64,000 nucleotides of DNA from Pseudomonas chlororaphis (GCA_001023535.1 CP011020.1:5916349-5980348), one strand, 5' to 3'. Positions 36,462-46,821 are shown, counted from the first letter of the stretch. Translations and numbers: made by a program. The notes: a model not told the origin generated them from the letters alone.

Positions 36462-37066
36462 TCGCCGGTTTCCTCGAAATGTTCCACGGTCGCGAAGACC
36501 TTCAGCCGGGCGCGATGCAACAGCACACGGACGTTGGAGAGCGAGATGTCGAGAAGATTACAGATTTCTTCCAGCTCCAGGCCCTGACGCTCACGCAGGG
36601 TCAGCACACTGCCCTGCAGCTCCGACAGGCTGAGCAAGGTGTGCTCCAGGCAATCGCGCAGCTCGCTTTCCGTGAGCAGGGCTTCGGGTGTGTCCTGGTG
36701 CCAGGCGAACGGTGCCAGCAACCAATGCCCGTCGGCGGCGAAGCGTTCGTCGCCCAGGGTGCCGTGGGGCGCCGGCAGATCGTCGAGCAGCACTTCCCGC
36801 CGGTTCTGCTTGTAGCGGCCCTTGGCGGCATTGGCGGTGATGGTCAACAGCCAGGTCTTGAGGCTGGAACGCCCCTGGAAACCGCTGAGATTGCGCACCA
36901 CCGACAACCAGGCGTCCTGCACCACTTCGTCGGCGTGGCGGTTGCCGACGATGGCATAGGCGACCGCGCGCATCGGGCCCTGGTAGGTACTGACCAGTTC
37001 CTTGTAGGCACGCTGCTCACCGGCCAGCAGGCGCTGGAGCAGTTGGGTGTCATCGGTGACCGTCAT
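36455..37066 (-). CDS. ECF RNA polymerase sigma factor
   Basis: 203 residues. Region 2 includes YQGPMRAVAYAIVGNRHADEVVQDAWLSVVRNLSGFQGRSSLKTWLLTITAN (about 29-80), and region 4 ELQGSVLTLRERQGLELEEICNLLDISLSNVRVLLHRAR (about 148-188), with a longer linker than most ECFs. It would direct polymerase to a small regulon under control of the overlapping anti-sigma gene. The inducing signal is unknown. Confidence 0.92.
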   Translation of the reverse strand: MTVTDDTQLLQRLLAGEQRAYKELVSTYQGPMRAVAYAIVGNRHADEVVQDAWLSVVRNLSGFQGRSSLKTWLLTITANAAKGRYKQNRREVLLDDLPAPHGTLGDERFAADGHWLLAPFAWHQDTPEALLTESELRDCLEHTLLSLSELQGSVLTLRERQGLELEEICNLLDISLSNVRVLLHRARLKVFATVEHFEETGEC

Positions 37067-37106
37067 TCAAACGCCCCATTCTGCAGGAAGCCGGACGCTG
37101 CTTTTT

Positions 37107-37198
37107 GTGGCGAGGGAGCTTGCTCCCGCTGGGCTGCGAAGCAGCCCCCAGATCTTGCGGTCGCTGCGCAACCGAGCGGGAGCAAGCTCCCTCGCCAC
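37107..37198. repeat. REP palindrome pair, GTGGCGAGGGAGC type
   Basis: Mirrored copies between the FabH-like gene and the sigma gene, both leftward. Confidence 0.85.
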
Positions 37199-37235
37199 AG
37201 AAGCTCCACTTGCCACAGAGGAAGCCCGGACAGGA

Positions 37236-38357
37236 TCAACGCTTGCGCAGAATCACACTGCCAATCGAATAGCCGGCGCCAAACGAGCTGAGAACGGCCA
37301 CGGTGCCCGCCGGCAGGTCATCCTGGTACAGGTGGAAAGCAATGACCGAACCTGCCGAACTGGTGTTGGCGTAGCGGTCGAGGATGACCGGGGCTTCTTC
37401 TTCGGTGGCTTCGCGTCCCAGCAGCTTGCGCACGATCAACTGGTTCATGCTCAGGTTGGCCTGGTGCAGCCAGAAACGCTTCACCTGGCCGACGTCCAGT
37501 TGGTTCTCATCCAGGTGGGCGCCGATCAGTTCGGCCACCATCGGGCAGACGTCGCGGAACACCTTGCGGCCTTCCTGGACGAACAGTTTGTCCCGGCTGC
37601 CGACACCCTCTTCAGCGGCGCGGTTGAGGAAGCCGAAGTTGTTGCGGATGTTGTTGGAGAACTTGGTCAGCAACTTGGTGCTGACCACGTCGAACTGGTG
37701 CGCCGAGGTGGCCTGGTCGGCGCGTTCGATGATCACGGCGGTGGCCGCGTCGCCGAAGATGAAGTGGCTGTCGCGGTCACGGAAGTTCAGGTGCCCGGTG
37801 CACACTTCCGGGTTGACCATCAGGATCGCCCGGGCCTGGCCCAGTTGCACGCTGTTGGCGGCGGCCTGGATGCCGAACGTTGCCGAGGAGCAGGCCACGT
37901 TCATGTCGAAGCCGAAGCCCTCGATGCCCAGCGCTTCCTGAACCTCGATGGCGATGGCCGGGTACGGCCGCTGCAGGTTGGAACAGGCGACGATCACGCC
38001 GTCGATGTCGGCAGCGGTGCGGCCGGCGCGCTCCAGGGCTTGCCTGGCGGCACCGACCGCCATTTCGCAGAGCACCGACCACTCGTCGTTGGAGCGCTCG
38101 GGCAGACGCGGGGTCATGCGCTGCGGGTCGAGGATGCCGTCCTTGTCCATGACAAAGCGGCTCTTGATACCAGAAGCCTTTTCGATGAACGCGGCATTGG
38201 ATTCGGTCAGCGCCTCCACTTCACCGCGCTCGATGGCCTCGGCGTTGTCGGCGTTGAACTGGGCGACATAGGTATTGAAGGAGTGCACCAGTTCTTCGTT
38301 GGAGATGCTGTTGGCCGGGGTGTACAGGCCGGTGCCGCTGATGACGACGTTATGCAT
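37236..38357 (-). CDS. Beta-ketoacyl-ACP synthase III-like enzyme (PA3286-like)
   Basis: 373 residues from ATG 38357 (MHNVVISGTGLYTPANS). It has a thiolase fold with catalytic Cys156 in NVACSSAT, His in WLHQANLSMNQ and Asn in YANTSSAGSV, plus the terminal loop SSFGAGYSIGSVILRK. It resembles the pseudomonad KAS III that condenses acyl-CoA from beta-oxidation with malonyl-ACP and so feeds fatty acid synthesis. The link to that paralogue is from remembered family features. Frames upstream of the chosen ATG are out of family. Confidence 0.88.
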   Translation of the reverse strand: MHNVVISGTGLYTPANSISNEELVHSFNTYVAQFNADNAEAIERGEVEALTESNAAFIEKASGIKSRFVMDKDGILDPQRMTPRLPERSNDEWSVLCEMAVGAARQALERAGRTAADIDGVIVACSNLQRPYPAIAIEVQEALGIEGFGFDMNVACSSATFGIQAAANSVQLGQARAILMVNPEVCTGHLNFRDRDSHFIFGDAATAVIIERADQATSAHQFDVVSTKLLTKFSNNIRNNFGFLNRAAEEGVGSRDKLFVQEGRKVFRDVCPMVAELIGAHLDENQLDVGQVKRFWLHQANLSMNQLIVRKLLGREATEEEAPVILDRYANTSSAGSVIAFHLYQDDLPAGTVAVLSSFGAGYSIGSVILRKR

Positions 38358-38575
38358 GGGCGTGTCTCTGATCTGTTCAGGCAGAAAGCATTGGCACCGA
38401 CGTACCAATACACAAAGGGACTTTTCCCATCCGGGGAAGCAGCCCTGGCAGCGCTTTATTCCGATCCGCCCGAGGGATTGAAGCTCAAAAACCACGGGAC
38501 CGGCATTTATAGGCGCGAAGTTTGCCATAAACCCTGGGGTTTGGCCCATTCTCCATTCATCACAACCCCATACCC

Positions 38576-38665
38576 TGTGGGAGCGAGCTTGCTCGCGATA
38601 GCGATGGTTCGGCCTGCATTGATGTTGACTGATACACCGCTATCGCGAGCAAGCTCGCTCCCACA
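38576..38665. repeat. REP palindrome pair, GTGGGAGCGAGC type
   Basis: Mirrored copies of GTGGGAGCGAGCTTGCTC in the 329-bp gap after hrpA. The remainder (38358-38575) is presumably the promoter of the FabH-like gene. No other gene is seen. Confidence 0.85.
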
Positions 38666-38686
38666 GGGGTTAGAGGGGCTTTGCGA

Positions 38687-41600
38687 TCACGGTTCCACCT
38701 GCCCCCATTGCTTGCCCAGGCGCTTGTCGGAAATCGGTACCTTGGTGCCCAACTGCTGGGCGAACAGCGACACCCGGTATTCCTCCAGCCACCAGCGGTA
38801 CAACTCCAGTTGCGGGTCGCGCTTGCCTTCCTGGGCATGTTTGTCGGCACGGGCCTGGTATTGGGCCCAGAGGTTCGACAGCTCGCCGCTCCAGACTCGG
38901 TCCTTCTGCACCTGGCCGCCGAGCTTCTCGAAGCGCTGCTCGATGGCCTTGAGGTAGCGCGGCAGTTCCTTGAGCCATTGATGCGGAGTTTCGCGCACGA
39001 AGCCCGGGTACACCAGGTGGCCGAGCTGCTGCTTGATGTCGTTCAGAGCCACGGCCTGGGCCAGGTCGATCTTGCCCTTGAAGCGCTTTTGCAGGCCGTG
39101 CCAGAGCTTGAGGATGTCCAGGGTCAGCTTCGCCAGACGCTCGGCGTGCTCGGTCCACCCGCCGCGCTTGCGCTCGGCCAGGGAGGCGAGCGCGGCGCCG
39201 TCGCGGGGCAGGCTCGCCTCGCCGTCCAGCACGCAACTGTCGAGGCTCGCCAGCAGGATATCTTCGACCAGGCTGTCGATGCGCCCCAGCTCGCGATACA
39301 GCAGGCCCAACTCGGTCAGCCCCGGCAGCTTGCCGCGCAGGAACTTGGCGGACTCGGCCAGTTGTTGCATCAACAGGCGCTGCAAGGCGCGGCGGTGCTG
39401 GAACTCGGCTTCGGCCGGTGTCGGGAAGCGCCCTTCCTTGACCACGCCGCCCTCTTCCACCAGCGCCGGGTAGACCGTCATCGACAGCCCGGCGATCTTC
39501 TGTTGGGTTTTCTCGGCCACCGGCGCAAAGACTTTCGCCTCCACCGGCGCCTGGCTTTTCGCCGTTTGCGGCACCGCCAATGCGGCCTGGCTGGCCTCGG
39601 CAAAGCGCGCCGTCAGTTCGGCCAGGTCGCGGCCTTCGCCGAGGAACTTGCCCTGGCCGTCGACGATTTCCAGGTTCATGCGCAGATGACTTTCGACTTG
39701 CTGCGCCGCTTCGACCCAGGCTTCGTCGCTAACCCGCGCCCCGGTCATGCGCAGCAGTTCACGCCCTAGGGCCTGGGGCAACGAACCCTCGGCGAAGGTG
39801 ATGCGTTGCAGCGCGGCCTTGACGAAGTCCGGCACTGGCACGAAATTCTTGCGCAAGGCCTTGGGCAGGTTGCGCACCAGGGCGATGCACTTGGCCTCGA
39901 TCATCCCCGGCACCAGCCACTCCAAGCGCTCCGGTGGCAACATCGGCAACAGCGGCGCCGGTACGCGCAAGGTCACGCCATCGCGGGGGTGGTTGGGCTC
40001 GAAGTGGTAGCTCAACGGCAAGGTCAGGTCGCCGACGCGCAAGGTGTCCGGGTAGTACGCGGCGGTGACCTCACTGGCCTCGCGAGCCAGTACGTCTTCT
40101 TCGCGCATGATCAGCAGTTGCGGGTCTTTCTGGCTGTTGATGCGATACCAGCTGTCGAAAGTCGCGGTCTGGTGGATCTCCGCTGGCAAGCGAGCGTCGT
40201 AGAAACCGAACAGCGTTTCTTCATCCGCCAGGATGTCGCGACGACGGGCCTTGGCCTCCAGCTCGTCGAGTTGCTCCAGCAGCCTGGTATTGGCCCCCAG
40301 GCACTTGGCCCGGGACTGGATCTCACCGCGCACCAGCGCTTCGCGGATGAACAGTTCGCGAGAGACCACCGGGTCCACCGGCCCGTAGTGCACCGGCCGA
40401 CGACCGACCACGATCAGCCCGAACAGGGTGATCTGCTCGTACGCCACCACCTGCCCGCGCTTCTTCTCCCAATGGGGTTCGAAATGGTTCTTCTTGATCA
40501 GGTGTCCGGCCAGCGGCTCGATCCAGTCCGGCTCGATCTTGGCGACCATGCGCGCATACAGCTTGGTGGTTTCCACCAGCTCGGCGGTCATCAGCCACTG
40601 CGGGCGTTTCTTGCCCAGGCCGGATGACGGGTGGACCCAGAACCGCCGTTGACGGGCCCCCAGGTAGTCGCCGTCCTCGGTCTTCTGGCCAATCTGGCTG
40701 AGCAGCCCCGAGAGCACCGCCTTGTGCAGCTTCGGGTAATCCGCCGGTTCCTTGTTGAGGCTCAACTGCAGGTCGCGGCAGATCAGGCTCAATTGCCGAT
40801 GGGCGTCGCGCCACTCGCGCAGGCGCAGGTAGTTGAGGAAGTTCTTCCGGCACCAGTTGCGTAACGGGCTGGCGGTCAGGGCCTGGCGCTGCTCTTCGAA
40901 ACCGCGCCACAGGTTGACCAGCCCGGCGAAGTCCGAGTCCGTGTCCTTCCACTGGGCGTGGGCCTGGTCGGCGGCCTGCTGGCGCTCGGGCGGACGCTCG
41001 CGCGGGTCCTGGACCGACATCGCGCTGGCCACGATCAGTACCTCCTGCAGGCTGCCCAGCTTCGCCGCTTCCAGCAGCATGCGACCCATGCGCGGGTCTA
41101 CCGGCAGGCGGGCCAACTGGCGGCCCAACGCCGTAAGCTGACCATTGCGGTCCACCGCCGACAACTCTTGCAGCAGGTTGAAACCGTCGCTGATGGCCTT
41201 GCCATCCGGCGGCTCGATGAACGGGAAGTCGGTGATTTCACCGAGGCGCAGGTGCAGCATCTGCAGGATCACCGCGGCCAGGTTGGTGCGCAGGATCTCG
41301 GGGTCGGTAAATTCCGGCCGGCCGAGGAAATCCTCCTCGCTGTACAACCGCACACAGATCCCCGGCTCGACCCGCCCGCAGCGCCCTTTGCGCTGGTTGG
41401 CGCTGGCCTGGGAAATGGCTTCGATGGGTAGGCGCTGGACCTTGGCCCGGTAGCTGTAACGGCTGATGCGCGCGGTGCCGCTGTCGATGACGTAGCGGAT
41501 GCCCGGCACGGTCAACGAGGTTTCGGCGACGTTGGTCGCCAGCACCACGCGCCGCCCCGGATGGGACTGGAAAATTCGCTGTTGTTCGGCCGGGGACAAG

Positions 41601-42598
41601 CGCGCATACAACGGCAGGATCTCGGTGTGCTTGAGCTGGGCCTTGCGCAGCATTTCCGCCGCGTCACGAATCTCCCGCTCGCCTGGCAGGAACACCAGCA
41701 CGTCACCGGGGCTACGGCGCTCGCTGCGTTCATGGGCGGCGATTTCATCGAGGGTGGCGAGGATCGCCTGGTCGACGGTCAGGTCGTCTTCGACCCGGTT
41801 GCCTTCTTCGTCCTGCTCCAGGGTCAGCGGCCGATACCAGGTTTCCACCGGGAAGGTGCGCCCCGAGACCTCCACGATCGGCGCATCGTCGAAGTGCTTG
41901 GAGAAGCGCTCAAGATCGATGGTCGCCGAGGTGATGATGACTTTCAGGTCCGGGCGGCGCGGCAGCAGGGTCTTGAGATAGCCCAGCAGGAAATCGATGT
42001 TCAGGCTGCGTTCGTGGGCCTCGTCGACGATGATCGTGTCGTAGCGTTCGAGGTAGCGATCGTTCTGGGTCTCGGCCAGCAGGATGCCGTCGGTCATCAG
42101 CTTGATCAGGGTGTTGGCGTCGCTCTGGTCCTCGAACCGCACCTGGTAGCCCACCAGCGCGCCCAACGGCGTCGCCAGTTCCTCGGCGACCCGGCTGGCA
42201 ACGCTGCGAGCGGCGATACGGCGCGGCTGGGTGTGGCCGATCAGGCCATGCTGGCCGCGACCGATTTCCAGGCAGATCTTTGGCAACTGGGTGGTTTTGC
42301 CCGAGCCGGTTTCGCCCGCGATGATCAGAACCTGATGCTTGAGCAACGCGTCCTTGATTTCATCGCGCTTGGCCGCGATCGGCAGATTGTCGTCGTAGCG
42401 AATCACCGGCAGGCTGGCCTTGCGCGCCAGCACCTGGTCACACGATGCCTGCATGCGCGCCACCCACTGGGCCAGCTTGGCCTCGTCGGGTTTCTTGCGC
42501 AGCTCGAGCAACTGGCGCCGCAACCGGTGACGGTCGGCGAGCATGGCGTGGTCGAGGTTCTTCAGCAACTTGTCGATAGCGGGGGCTTGGTCAGTCAT
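38687..42598 (-). CDS. hrpA: ATP-dependent RNA helicase HrpA (DEAH)
   Basis: 1303 residues, the same size as E. coli HrpA. It has Walker A GETGSGKT (95-102), DEAH (192-195), SATID (after KVIIT), the QRKGRCGR motif VI, and then the long HrpA-specific C-terminal region. I chose ATG 42598 (MTDQAPAIDKLLKN) over an in-frame upstream codon at 42631. HrpA acts on mRNA and stalled ribosomes. It lies 120 bp after aceK in the same direction, with a heptad-repeat stretch between. Confidence 0.95.
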   Translation of the reverse strand: MTDQAPAIDKLLKNLDHAMLADRHRLRRQLLELRKKPDEAKLAQWVARMQASCDQVLARKASLPVIRYDDNLPIAAKRDEIKDALLKHQVLIIAGETGSGKTTQLPKICLEIGRGQHGLIGHTQPRRIAARSVASRVAEELATPLGALVGYQVRFEDQSDANTLIKLMTDGILLAETQNDRYLERYDTIIVDEAHERSLNIDFLLGYLKTLLPRRPDLKVIITSATIDLERFSKHFDDAPIVEVSGRTFPVETWYRPLTLEQDEEGNRVEDDLTVDQAILATLDEIAAHERSERRSPGDVLVFLPGEREIRDAAEMLRKAQLKHTEILPLYARLSPAEQQRIFQSHPGRRVVLATNVAETSLTVPGIRYVIDSGTARISRYSYRAKVQRLPIEAISQASANQRKGRCGRVEPGICVRLYSEEDFLGRPEFTDPEILRTNLAAVILQMLHLRLGEITDFPFIEPPDGKAISDGFNLLQELSAVDRNGQLTALGRQLARLPVDPRMGRMLLEAAKLGSLQEVLIVASAMSVQDPRERPPERQQAADQAHAQWKDTDSDFAGLVNLWRGFEEQRQALTASPLRNWCRKNFLNYLRLREWRDAHRQLSLICRDLQLSLNKEPADYPKLHKAVLSGLLSQIGQKTEDGDYLGARQRRFWVHPSSGLGKKRPQWLMTAELVETTKLYARMVAKIEPDWIEPLAGHLIKKNHFEPHWEKKRGQVVAYEQITLFGLIVVGRRPVHYGPVDPVVSRELFIREALVRGEIQSRAKCLGANTRLLEQLDELEAKARRRDILADEETLFGFYDARLPAEIHQTATFDSWYRINSQKDPQLLIMREEDVLAREASEVTAAYYPDTLRVGDLTLPLSYHFEPNHPRDGVTLRVPAPLLPMLPPERLEWLVPGMIEAKCIALVRNLPKALRKNFVPVPDFVKAALQRITFAEGSLPQALGRELLRMTGARVSDEAWVEAAQQVESHLRMNLEIVDGQGKFLGEGRDLAELTARFAEASQAALAVPQTAKSQAPVEAKVFAPVAEKTQQKIAGLSMTVYPALVEEGGVVKEGRFPTPAEAEFQHRRALQRLLMQQLAESAKFLRGKLPGLTELGLLYRELGRIDSLVEDILLASLDSCVLDGEASLPRDGAALASLAERKRGGWTEHAERLAKLTLDILKLWHGLQKRFKGKIDLAQAVALNDIKQQLGHLVYPGFVRETPHQWLKELPRYLKAIEQRFEKLGGQVQKDRVWSGELSNLWAQYQARADKHAQEGKRDPQLELYRWWLEEYRVSLFAQQLGTKVPISDKRLGKQWGQVEP

Positions 42599-42629
42599 CA
42601 GGTACGCAAGGGGAAAAAAGAGCAGCGGC

Positions 42630-42717
42630 AAGTTTCAAGCTGCAAGCTGCAAGTTGCAAGCCGCGTTGACCGGAAACTCAAAACTTACCGCTTGAAGCTT
42701 GAAGCTTGAAGCTGCTT
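42630..42717. repeat. Heptad direct/inverted repeats between aceK and hrpA
   Basis: Tandem GCAAGCT/GCAAGTT heptads (about 42630-42660) face tandem TTGAAGC heptads (about 42688-42717), so the two clusters can pair as a loose hairpin. Similar heptad tracts occur in other pseudomonad intergenic regions. The role is unknown, and a weak terminator is possible. Confidence 0.6.
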
Positions 42718-44427
42718 CTATCCCTTGCGCCGATACGGGAACACATCGATCACCTTCCCCGCCCGAATCGCCTCTTGCAGGCCTTTCCAGTAGTCGGCGT
42801 TGTACAGCTCGCCGTGCAATTGGTCGAACAGCTTGCGCTGGCCCACGTCGGCGAACAGGAACGGTGGGAATTCCTCGGGGAACACGTCCAGCGGGCCGAT
42901 GGAATACCAGGGCTCGGAGGCCATCTCGTCTTCCGGCGTGCGGGGCTGGGGGATGTGGCGGAAGTTGGCTTCGGTGAGGAAGCAGATCTCATCGTAGTCG
43001 TAGAACACCACGCGGCCGTGGCGGGTCACGCCGAAGTTCTTGAGCAACATGTCACCGGGGAAAATGTTCGCCGCCGCCAGTTGCTTGATCGCCAGGCCGT
43101 AGTCTTCCAGCGCCTCGCGCACCTGGGCCTCGCTGGCGTTTTCCAGGTAGAGGTTCAACGGCGTCATGCGCCGCTCGGTCCAGCAGTGGCGAATCAGCAC
43201 CGTATCGCCCTCCACCGACACTGTGGACGGCGCCACGTCGAGCAGTTCTTCCAGGCAGGCCGGCTCGAACTTGCTCAGCGGGAAGCGGAAGTCGGCGAAC
43301 TCCTGGGTATCGGCCATGCGCCCAACCCGATCGACACTTTTCACCAGGCGATACTTCTCGATCACCGTGGCCCGGTCGACGTTTTTCGACGGCGAGAAAC
43401 GGTCCTTGATGATTTTGAATACAGTGTTGAAGCCCGGCAGGGTGAACACGCTCATGACCATGCCGCGCACCCCCGGCGCCATGATGAAGCGGTCGTCGGT
43501 GTTGGCCAGGTGGTTGATCAGCGCCCGGTAGAATTCGGACTTGCCGTGCTTGTAGAAACCGATGGAGGTGTACAGCTCGGCAATGTGCTTGCCCGGCAGG
43601 ATGCGCTTGAGAAAACCGATGAATTCCGCCGGCACCGGTACGTCCACCATGAAGTACGAGCGGGTGAACGAGAAGATGATCGACACCTGCGCCTCGTCGG
43701 TGATCAGCGCGTCGATCTGGATGCCCCGGCCTTCGCGGTGCAACAGCGGGATCACCAGGGGCCATTGGTCGTCCTGGGTGTAGATCCGGCCCACCAGGTA
43801 GGCGCCCTTGTTGCGGTACAGCACTGAAGAAAACAACTCCACCGTCAGCTCCGGGTCCTTGCAGACCCAGTCCGGCAGGTTCTCGCGCAGTTGGGCTTCG
43901 AGGCGCTGCAGGTCGCCCGAAAGGTCGGCGTAGTCCTCGCTGAAGCGGTAGTCGGCGAAGATGTTCGCCAGCATCCGGTCGATCTGGCCCTGGGGCTTGT
44001 AGGTACGCGTCTGGGCGGCCCGGGCCCGGCGCAGGCTGGGCCGGGTGGTGTGGATGAACATGGTGCCGTCGCTGATCAGGTCATGGCTGAACAGCCCGCA
44101 GAAGATCGAGTTGTACCAGGTTTCCGACAGTTCATCGTCGAAACGCAGGTCGATCAGGCTGATGTAGGCGCTCTTGACCAGCGGCCAGCAGCCCACGTCC
44201 ATCAACGCCTCGGCTTCGAAGGCCTTGCGCAGCCGCGCCACGGTTTCAAAGACTTTTTCTTCATACAGATTGATCCGCGCCGCCGACGCCGCTTGCGCCT
44301 CCAGCCACTGGGCCTGCTCGAACCGGGCGCGGGCGCCGTCGGTAATCTGCCGGAAATGCTCGCGATAATCGTCGAAGCCTTCGAGGATCGAACGGGCGAT
44401 ATCGGTGGCGGGCCATGGTTGCGGCAT
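42718..44427 (-). CDS. aceK: Isocitrate dehydrogenase kinase/phosphatase
   Basis: 569 residues, matching the bifunctional AceK family. It has an N-terminal regulatory domain, then a kinase-like fold with YYMVD-type strand [20 protein letters not shown], the [24 protein letters not shown] block, and [28 protein letters not shown] (catalytic Asp and metal site). It phosphorylates isocitrate dehydrogenase to divert isocitrate into the glyoxylate shunt on acetate or fatty acids, and reverses this. The C-terminus is complete. Confidence 0.96.
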   Translation of the reverse strand: MPQPWPATDIARSILEGFDDYREHFRQITDGARARFEQAQWLEAQAASAARINLYEEKVFETVARLRKAFEAEALMDVGCWPLVKSAYISLIDLRFDDELSETWYNSIFCGLFSHDLISDGTMFIHTTRPSLRRARAAQTRTYKPQGQIDRMLANIFADYRFSEDYADLSGDLQRLEAQLRENLPDWVCKDPELTVELFSSVLYRNKGAYLVGRIYTQDDQWPLVIPLLHREGRGIQIDALITDEAQVSIIFSFTRSYFMVDVPVPAEFIGFLKRILPGKHIAELYTSIGFYKHGKSEFYRALINHLANTDDRFIMAPGVRGMVMSVFTLPGFNTVFKIIKDRFSPSKNVDRATVIEKYRLVKSVDRVGRMADTQEFADFRFPLSKFEPACLEELLDVAPSTVSVEGDTVLIRHCWTERRMTPLNLYLENASEAQVREALEDYGLAIKQLAAANIFPGDMLLKNFGVTRHGRVVFYDYDEICFLTEANFRHIPQPRTPEDEMASEPWYSIGPLDVFPEEFPPFLFADVGQRKLFDQLHGELYNADYWKGLQEAIRAGKVIDVFPYRRKG

Positions 44428-44557
44428 AGGGTGAACCTCGGCGGGTCAGGCTTGTTATTGGCGACTGAGCTTAGAGGCCAATCGCGCGCCAGCGCAACCA
44501 TTGCCATCGGTATCCGGGGCAGCGACACTTGTCGCCCGATTCTGCCAGGAAAGCCCC

Positions 44558-45460
44558 GTGAACCTCGTCGATACCCTGCGTTTGCTATCACTGGCCGCCA
44601 TCTGGGGGGCCAGCTTTCTGTTCATGCGCATTATCGCCCCCGTCATTGGCACGATCCCCACTGCATTTTTTCGCGTGTCCATCGCCTTCGTCGGCCTGCT
44701 GGTCATCCTGACGCTGATGCGTATCGACTTTGATTTTCGCGGCAAGCTCAAAGTGGTGATGGTGCTGGGCCTGATCAACTCGGGCATCCCGGCCACGTTC
44801 TACTCGCTGGCGGCCCAGGTGTTGCCCGCCGGGTACTCGGCCATCTTCAACGCCACCACGCCGTTGATGGGCGTGCTGATCGGCGGCCTGTTCTTCAGCG
44901 AAAAACTCACCGTGGCCAAGGTCAGCGGGGTGTTCCTGGGCCTGTTCGGGGTGGGTATCCTGACCGGCGCCGGGCCGGTGGCCTTCGACCTGCAACTGCT
45001 GATGGGCGCCCTCGCCTGCCTGCTGGCGACCACCTGCTATGGCTTTGCCGGCTTCCTTACTCGCCGCTGGCTCGATCATCAAGGGGGGTTGGACAGCCGC
45101 CTCGCCGCGCTGGGCAGCATGTTCGGCGCCACGGTGTTCTTGCTGCCGCTGTTCGGCTACACCGCCATCAGCCAGCCCCCGGCCAGCTGGGGCGGCTGGA
45201 GCGTCTGGTTGTCGCTGCTGGGGTTGGGGCTGGTGTGCACGGCACTGGCGTACATTCTGTACTTTCGGCTGCTCAGCTCCATCGGCCCGGTCAAGTCCAT
45301 GACCGTGACCTTCCTGATCCCGCCGTTCGGCGTGTTGTGGGGGGCGTTGCTGCTGGATGAGCCGCTGGGCATGGCGCATCTGTATGGCGGGGTGCTGATT
45401 GCGGCGGCGTTGTGGCTGGTGTTGAAGCCAGGGGTGACGAAGCCTGTTGAGGTAGAGTAA
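44558..45460 (+). CDS. EamA/DMT-family transporter
   Basis: 300 residues and about ten helices in two EamA repeats (LAAIWGASFLFMRIIAPVIG; the second half ends ALLLDEPLGMAHLYGGVLIAAALWLVLKPG). GTG 44558 (VNLVDTLRLL) with AGGA 8 nt upstream is preferred to the frame start at 44501. It is divergent from aceK. The substrate is unknown. Confidence 0.9.
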   Translation: MNLVDTLRLLSLAAIWGASFLFMRIIAPVIGTIPTAFFRVSIAFVGLLVILTLMRIDFDFRGKLKVVMVLGLINSGIPATFYSLAAQVLPAGYSAIFNATTPLMGVLIGGLFFSEKLTVAKVSGVFLGLFGVGILTGAGPVAFDLQLLMGALACLLATTCYGFAGFLTRRWLDHQGGLDSRLAALGSMFGATVFLLPLFGYTAISQPPASWGGWSVWLSLLGLGLVCTALAYILYFRLLSSIGPVKSMTVTFLIPPFGVLWGALLLDEPLGMAHLYGGVLIAAALWLVLKPGVTKPVEVE

Positions 45461-45464
45461 GGCC

Positions 45465-45554
45465 GTGGCGAGGAAGCTTGCTCTCGCCGGGCGCGAAGCG
45501 GCCCTCGTTTTCTGGGGCGGCTGCGCCACCCAGCGGGAGCAAGCTCCCTCGCCA
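45465..45554. repeat. REP palindrome pair, GTGGCGAGG type, partly decayed
   Basis: Mirrored copies with substitutions (GTGGCGAGGAAGCTTGC; ...CTCGCCAT) between the convergent EamA and lpxO genes. Confidence 0.8.
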
Positions 45555-45558
45555 TAGG

Positions 45559-46497
45559 TCAGCCGAACAGCCAGTAGCCCAGGGCCGTCAGCACCAGCAC
45601 CGCCAACACGGGGCGCATCACCCGGTAGGCCTTGGGATGCTTGCGCTTCCACTGCTTGACCTGACCACTGAAGCCGTCACTGAACCTCTTGCTCCAGGCG
45701 TAAGCCTGGTTGATCCCGCCGACGCGTTCGTCGTCGAGGTTCTGCGGTGCGGTGGCGCGACCGAGGAAGGCACTGATGGCGCGGTTGAGACGGGTCATCA
45801 GCCGGCTTTTCAGCGGGCGTTCGACGTCGCAGAACAAGATCACCCGGGTTTGCGGGGTTTCGTTCTTGACCCAGTGCACGTAGGTCTCATCGAACATGAC
45901 GTCTTCGCCATCACGCCAGGCATAGACCTGGCCGTCGACAAAGATCCGGCAGTCGTCGGAATTGGGCGTGGACAGCCCCAGGTGATAGCGCAGGGAACCG
46001 GCGAACGGGTCCCGGTGAGGGTTCAGATGGCTACCGCCCGGCAGCAGGGCAAACATTGCGCCCTTCACGTTGGGAATGGCGCTGACCAGCTCGACGGTTT
46101 TCGGGCACAGCAGCTCGGCAGACGGCAGCGGTTTGTCGTACCACTTGAGGTAGAAGCGCTTCCAGCCTTTCTTGAAGAACGACCCGAAGCCGGCATCGTT
46201 GTTCTTTTCCGCAGCCCGGATATAGCCCTCGTCGAACAGGTGCATGGCCTCGTCACGAATGACGTGCCAGTTGTCCTTGAGCACATCCAGCTCGGGAAAT
46301 TTGCTGCGGTCCAGGTAGGGCTTGGAGGGCACGCCGGAAAACAGGTACATCAAGGCGTTGTAGGGGGCGAACAAGGCCGAGTGATTGACGAACTGGCGCA
46401 ATACCGGCAAACGCGCGCGACCGCGCAAGTGCACATACAGCGTACTGCCCAGGAACAGCAGCAATACCGAGGCCTTGGCGACAAACGAAACGGTCAT
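45559..46497 (-). CDS. lpxO: Lipid A 2-hydroxylase (Fe/2-oxoglutarate oxygenase)
   Basis: 312 residues. An N-terminal membrane anchor (VAKASVLLLFLGSTLYV) precedes an aspartyl/asparaginyl-hydroxylase-type jelly roll with the iron triad H161-x-D163 (NPHRDPF) and H208 (YVHWV), plus the 2-oxoglutarate Arg in TRVILFCDVERP. The C-terminus has a second hydrophobic helix. LpxO hydroxylates the 3'-secondary acyl chain of lipid A. ATG 46497 has GGAG upstream. The frame extends to 46560 without support. Confidence 0.9.
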   Translation of the reverse strand: MTVSFVAKASVLLLFLGSTLYVHLRGRARLPVLRQFVNHSALFAPYNALMYLFSGVPSKPYLDRSKFPELDVLKDNWHVIRDEAMHLFDEGYIRAAEKNNDAGFGSFFKKGWKRFYLKWYDKPLPSAELLCPKTVELVSAIPNVKGAMFALLPGGSHLNPHRDPFAGSLRYHLGLSTPNSDDCRIFVDGQVYAWRDGEDVMFDETYVHWVKNETPQTRVILFCDVERPLKSRLMTRLNRAISAFLGRATAPQNLDDERVGGINQAYAWSKRFSDGFSGQVKQWKRKHPKAYRVMRPVLAVLVLTALGYWLFG

Positions 46498-46675
46498 TGT
46501 AAAACTCCTTGTCCAAAACGACTTGCGCAACGCCATCAGCCCGGCGCGACGGCCGGCCATGGTATAGAGCCTTGCCCGGGGAAGAAACCGCCCCAGGCAA
46601 CATTCACTGTTGAGAATGACGCAACAATGCCCTTCTTAACACGCATGAGCTGAACGTTGGCTGATGCAGTCCACT

Positions 46676-46798
46676 GTGGCGAGGGGATTTATCCCCGCTG
46701 GACTGCGCAGCAGTCCCAACAACTCATCCGGCTCCATTTATCTCGGGGTCGGGTTTGGGGTCGCTTCGCAACCCAACGGGGATAAATCCCCTCGCCAC
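46676..46798. repeat. REP palindrome pair, GTGGCGAGGGGATTT variant
   Basis: Mirrored copies of GTGGCGAGGGGATTTATCCC, an AT-rich-loop variant of the first REP family, in the 324-bp gap between cysK and lpxO. No gene is seen in the gap, which also includes the lpxO promoter region. Confidence 0.8.
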
Positions 46799-46821
46799 AA
46801 AAAGCCTCGATTGCTTGGCCG

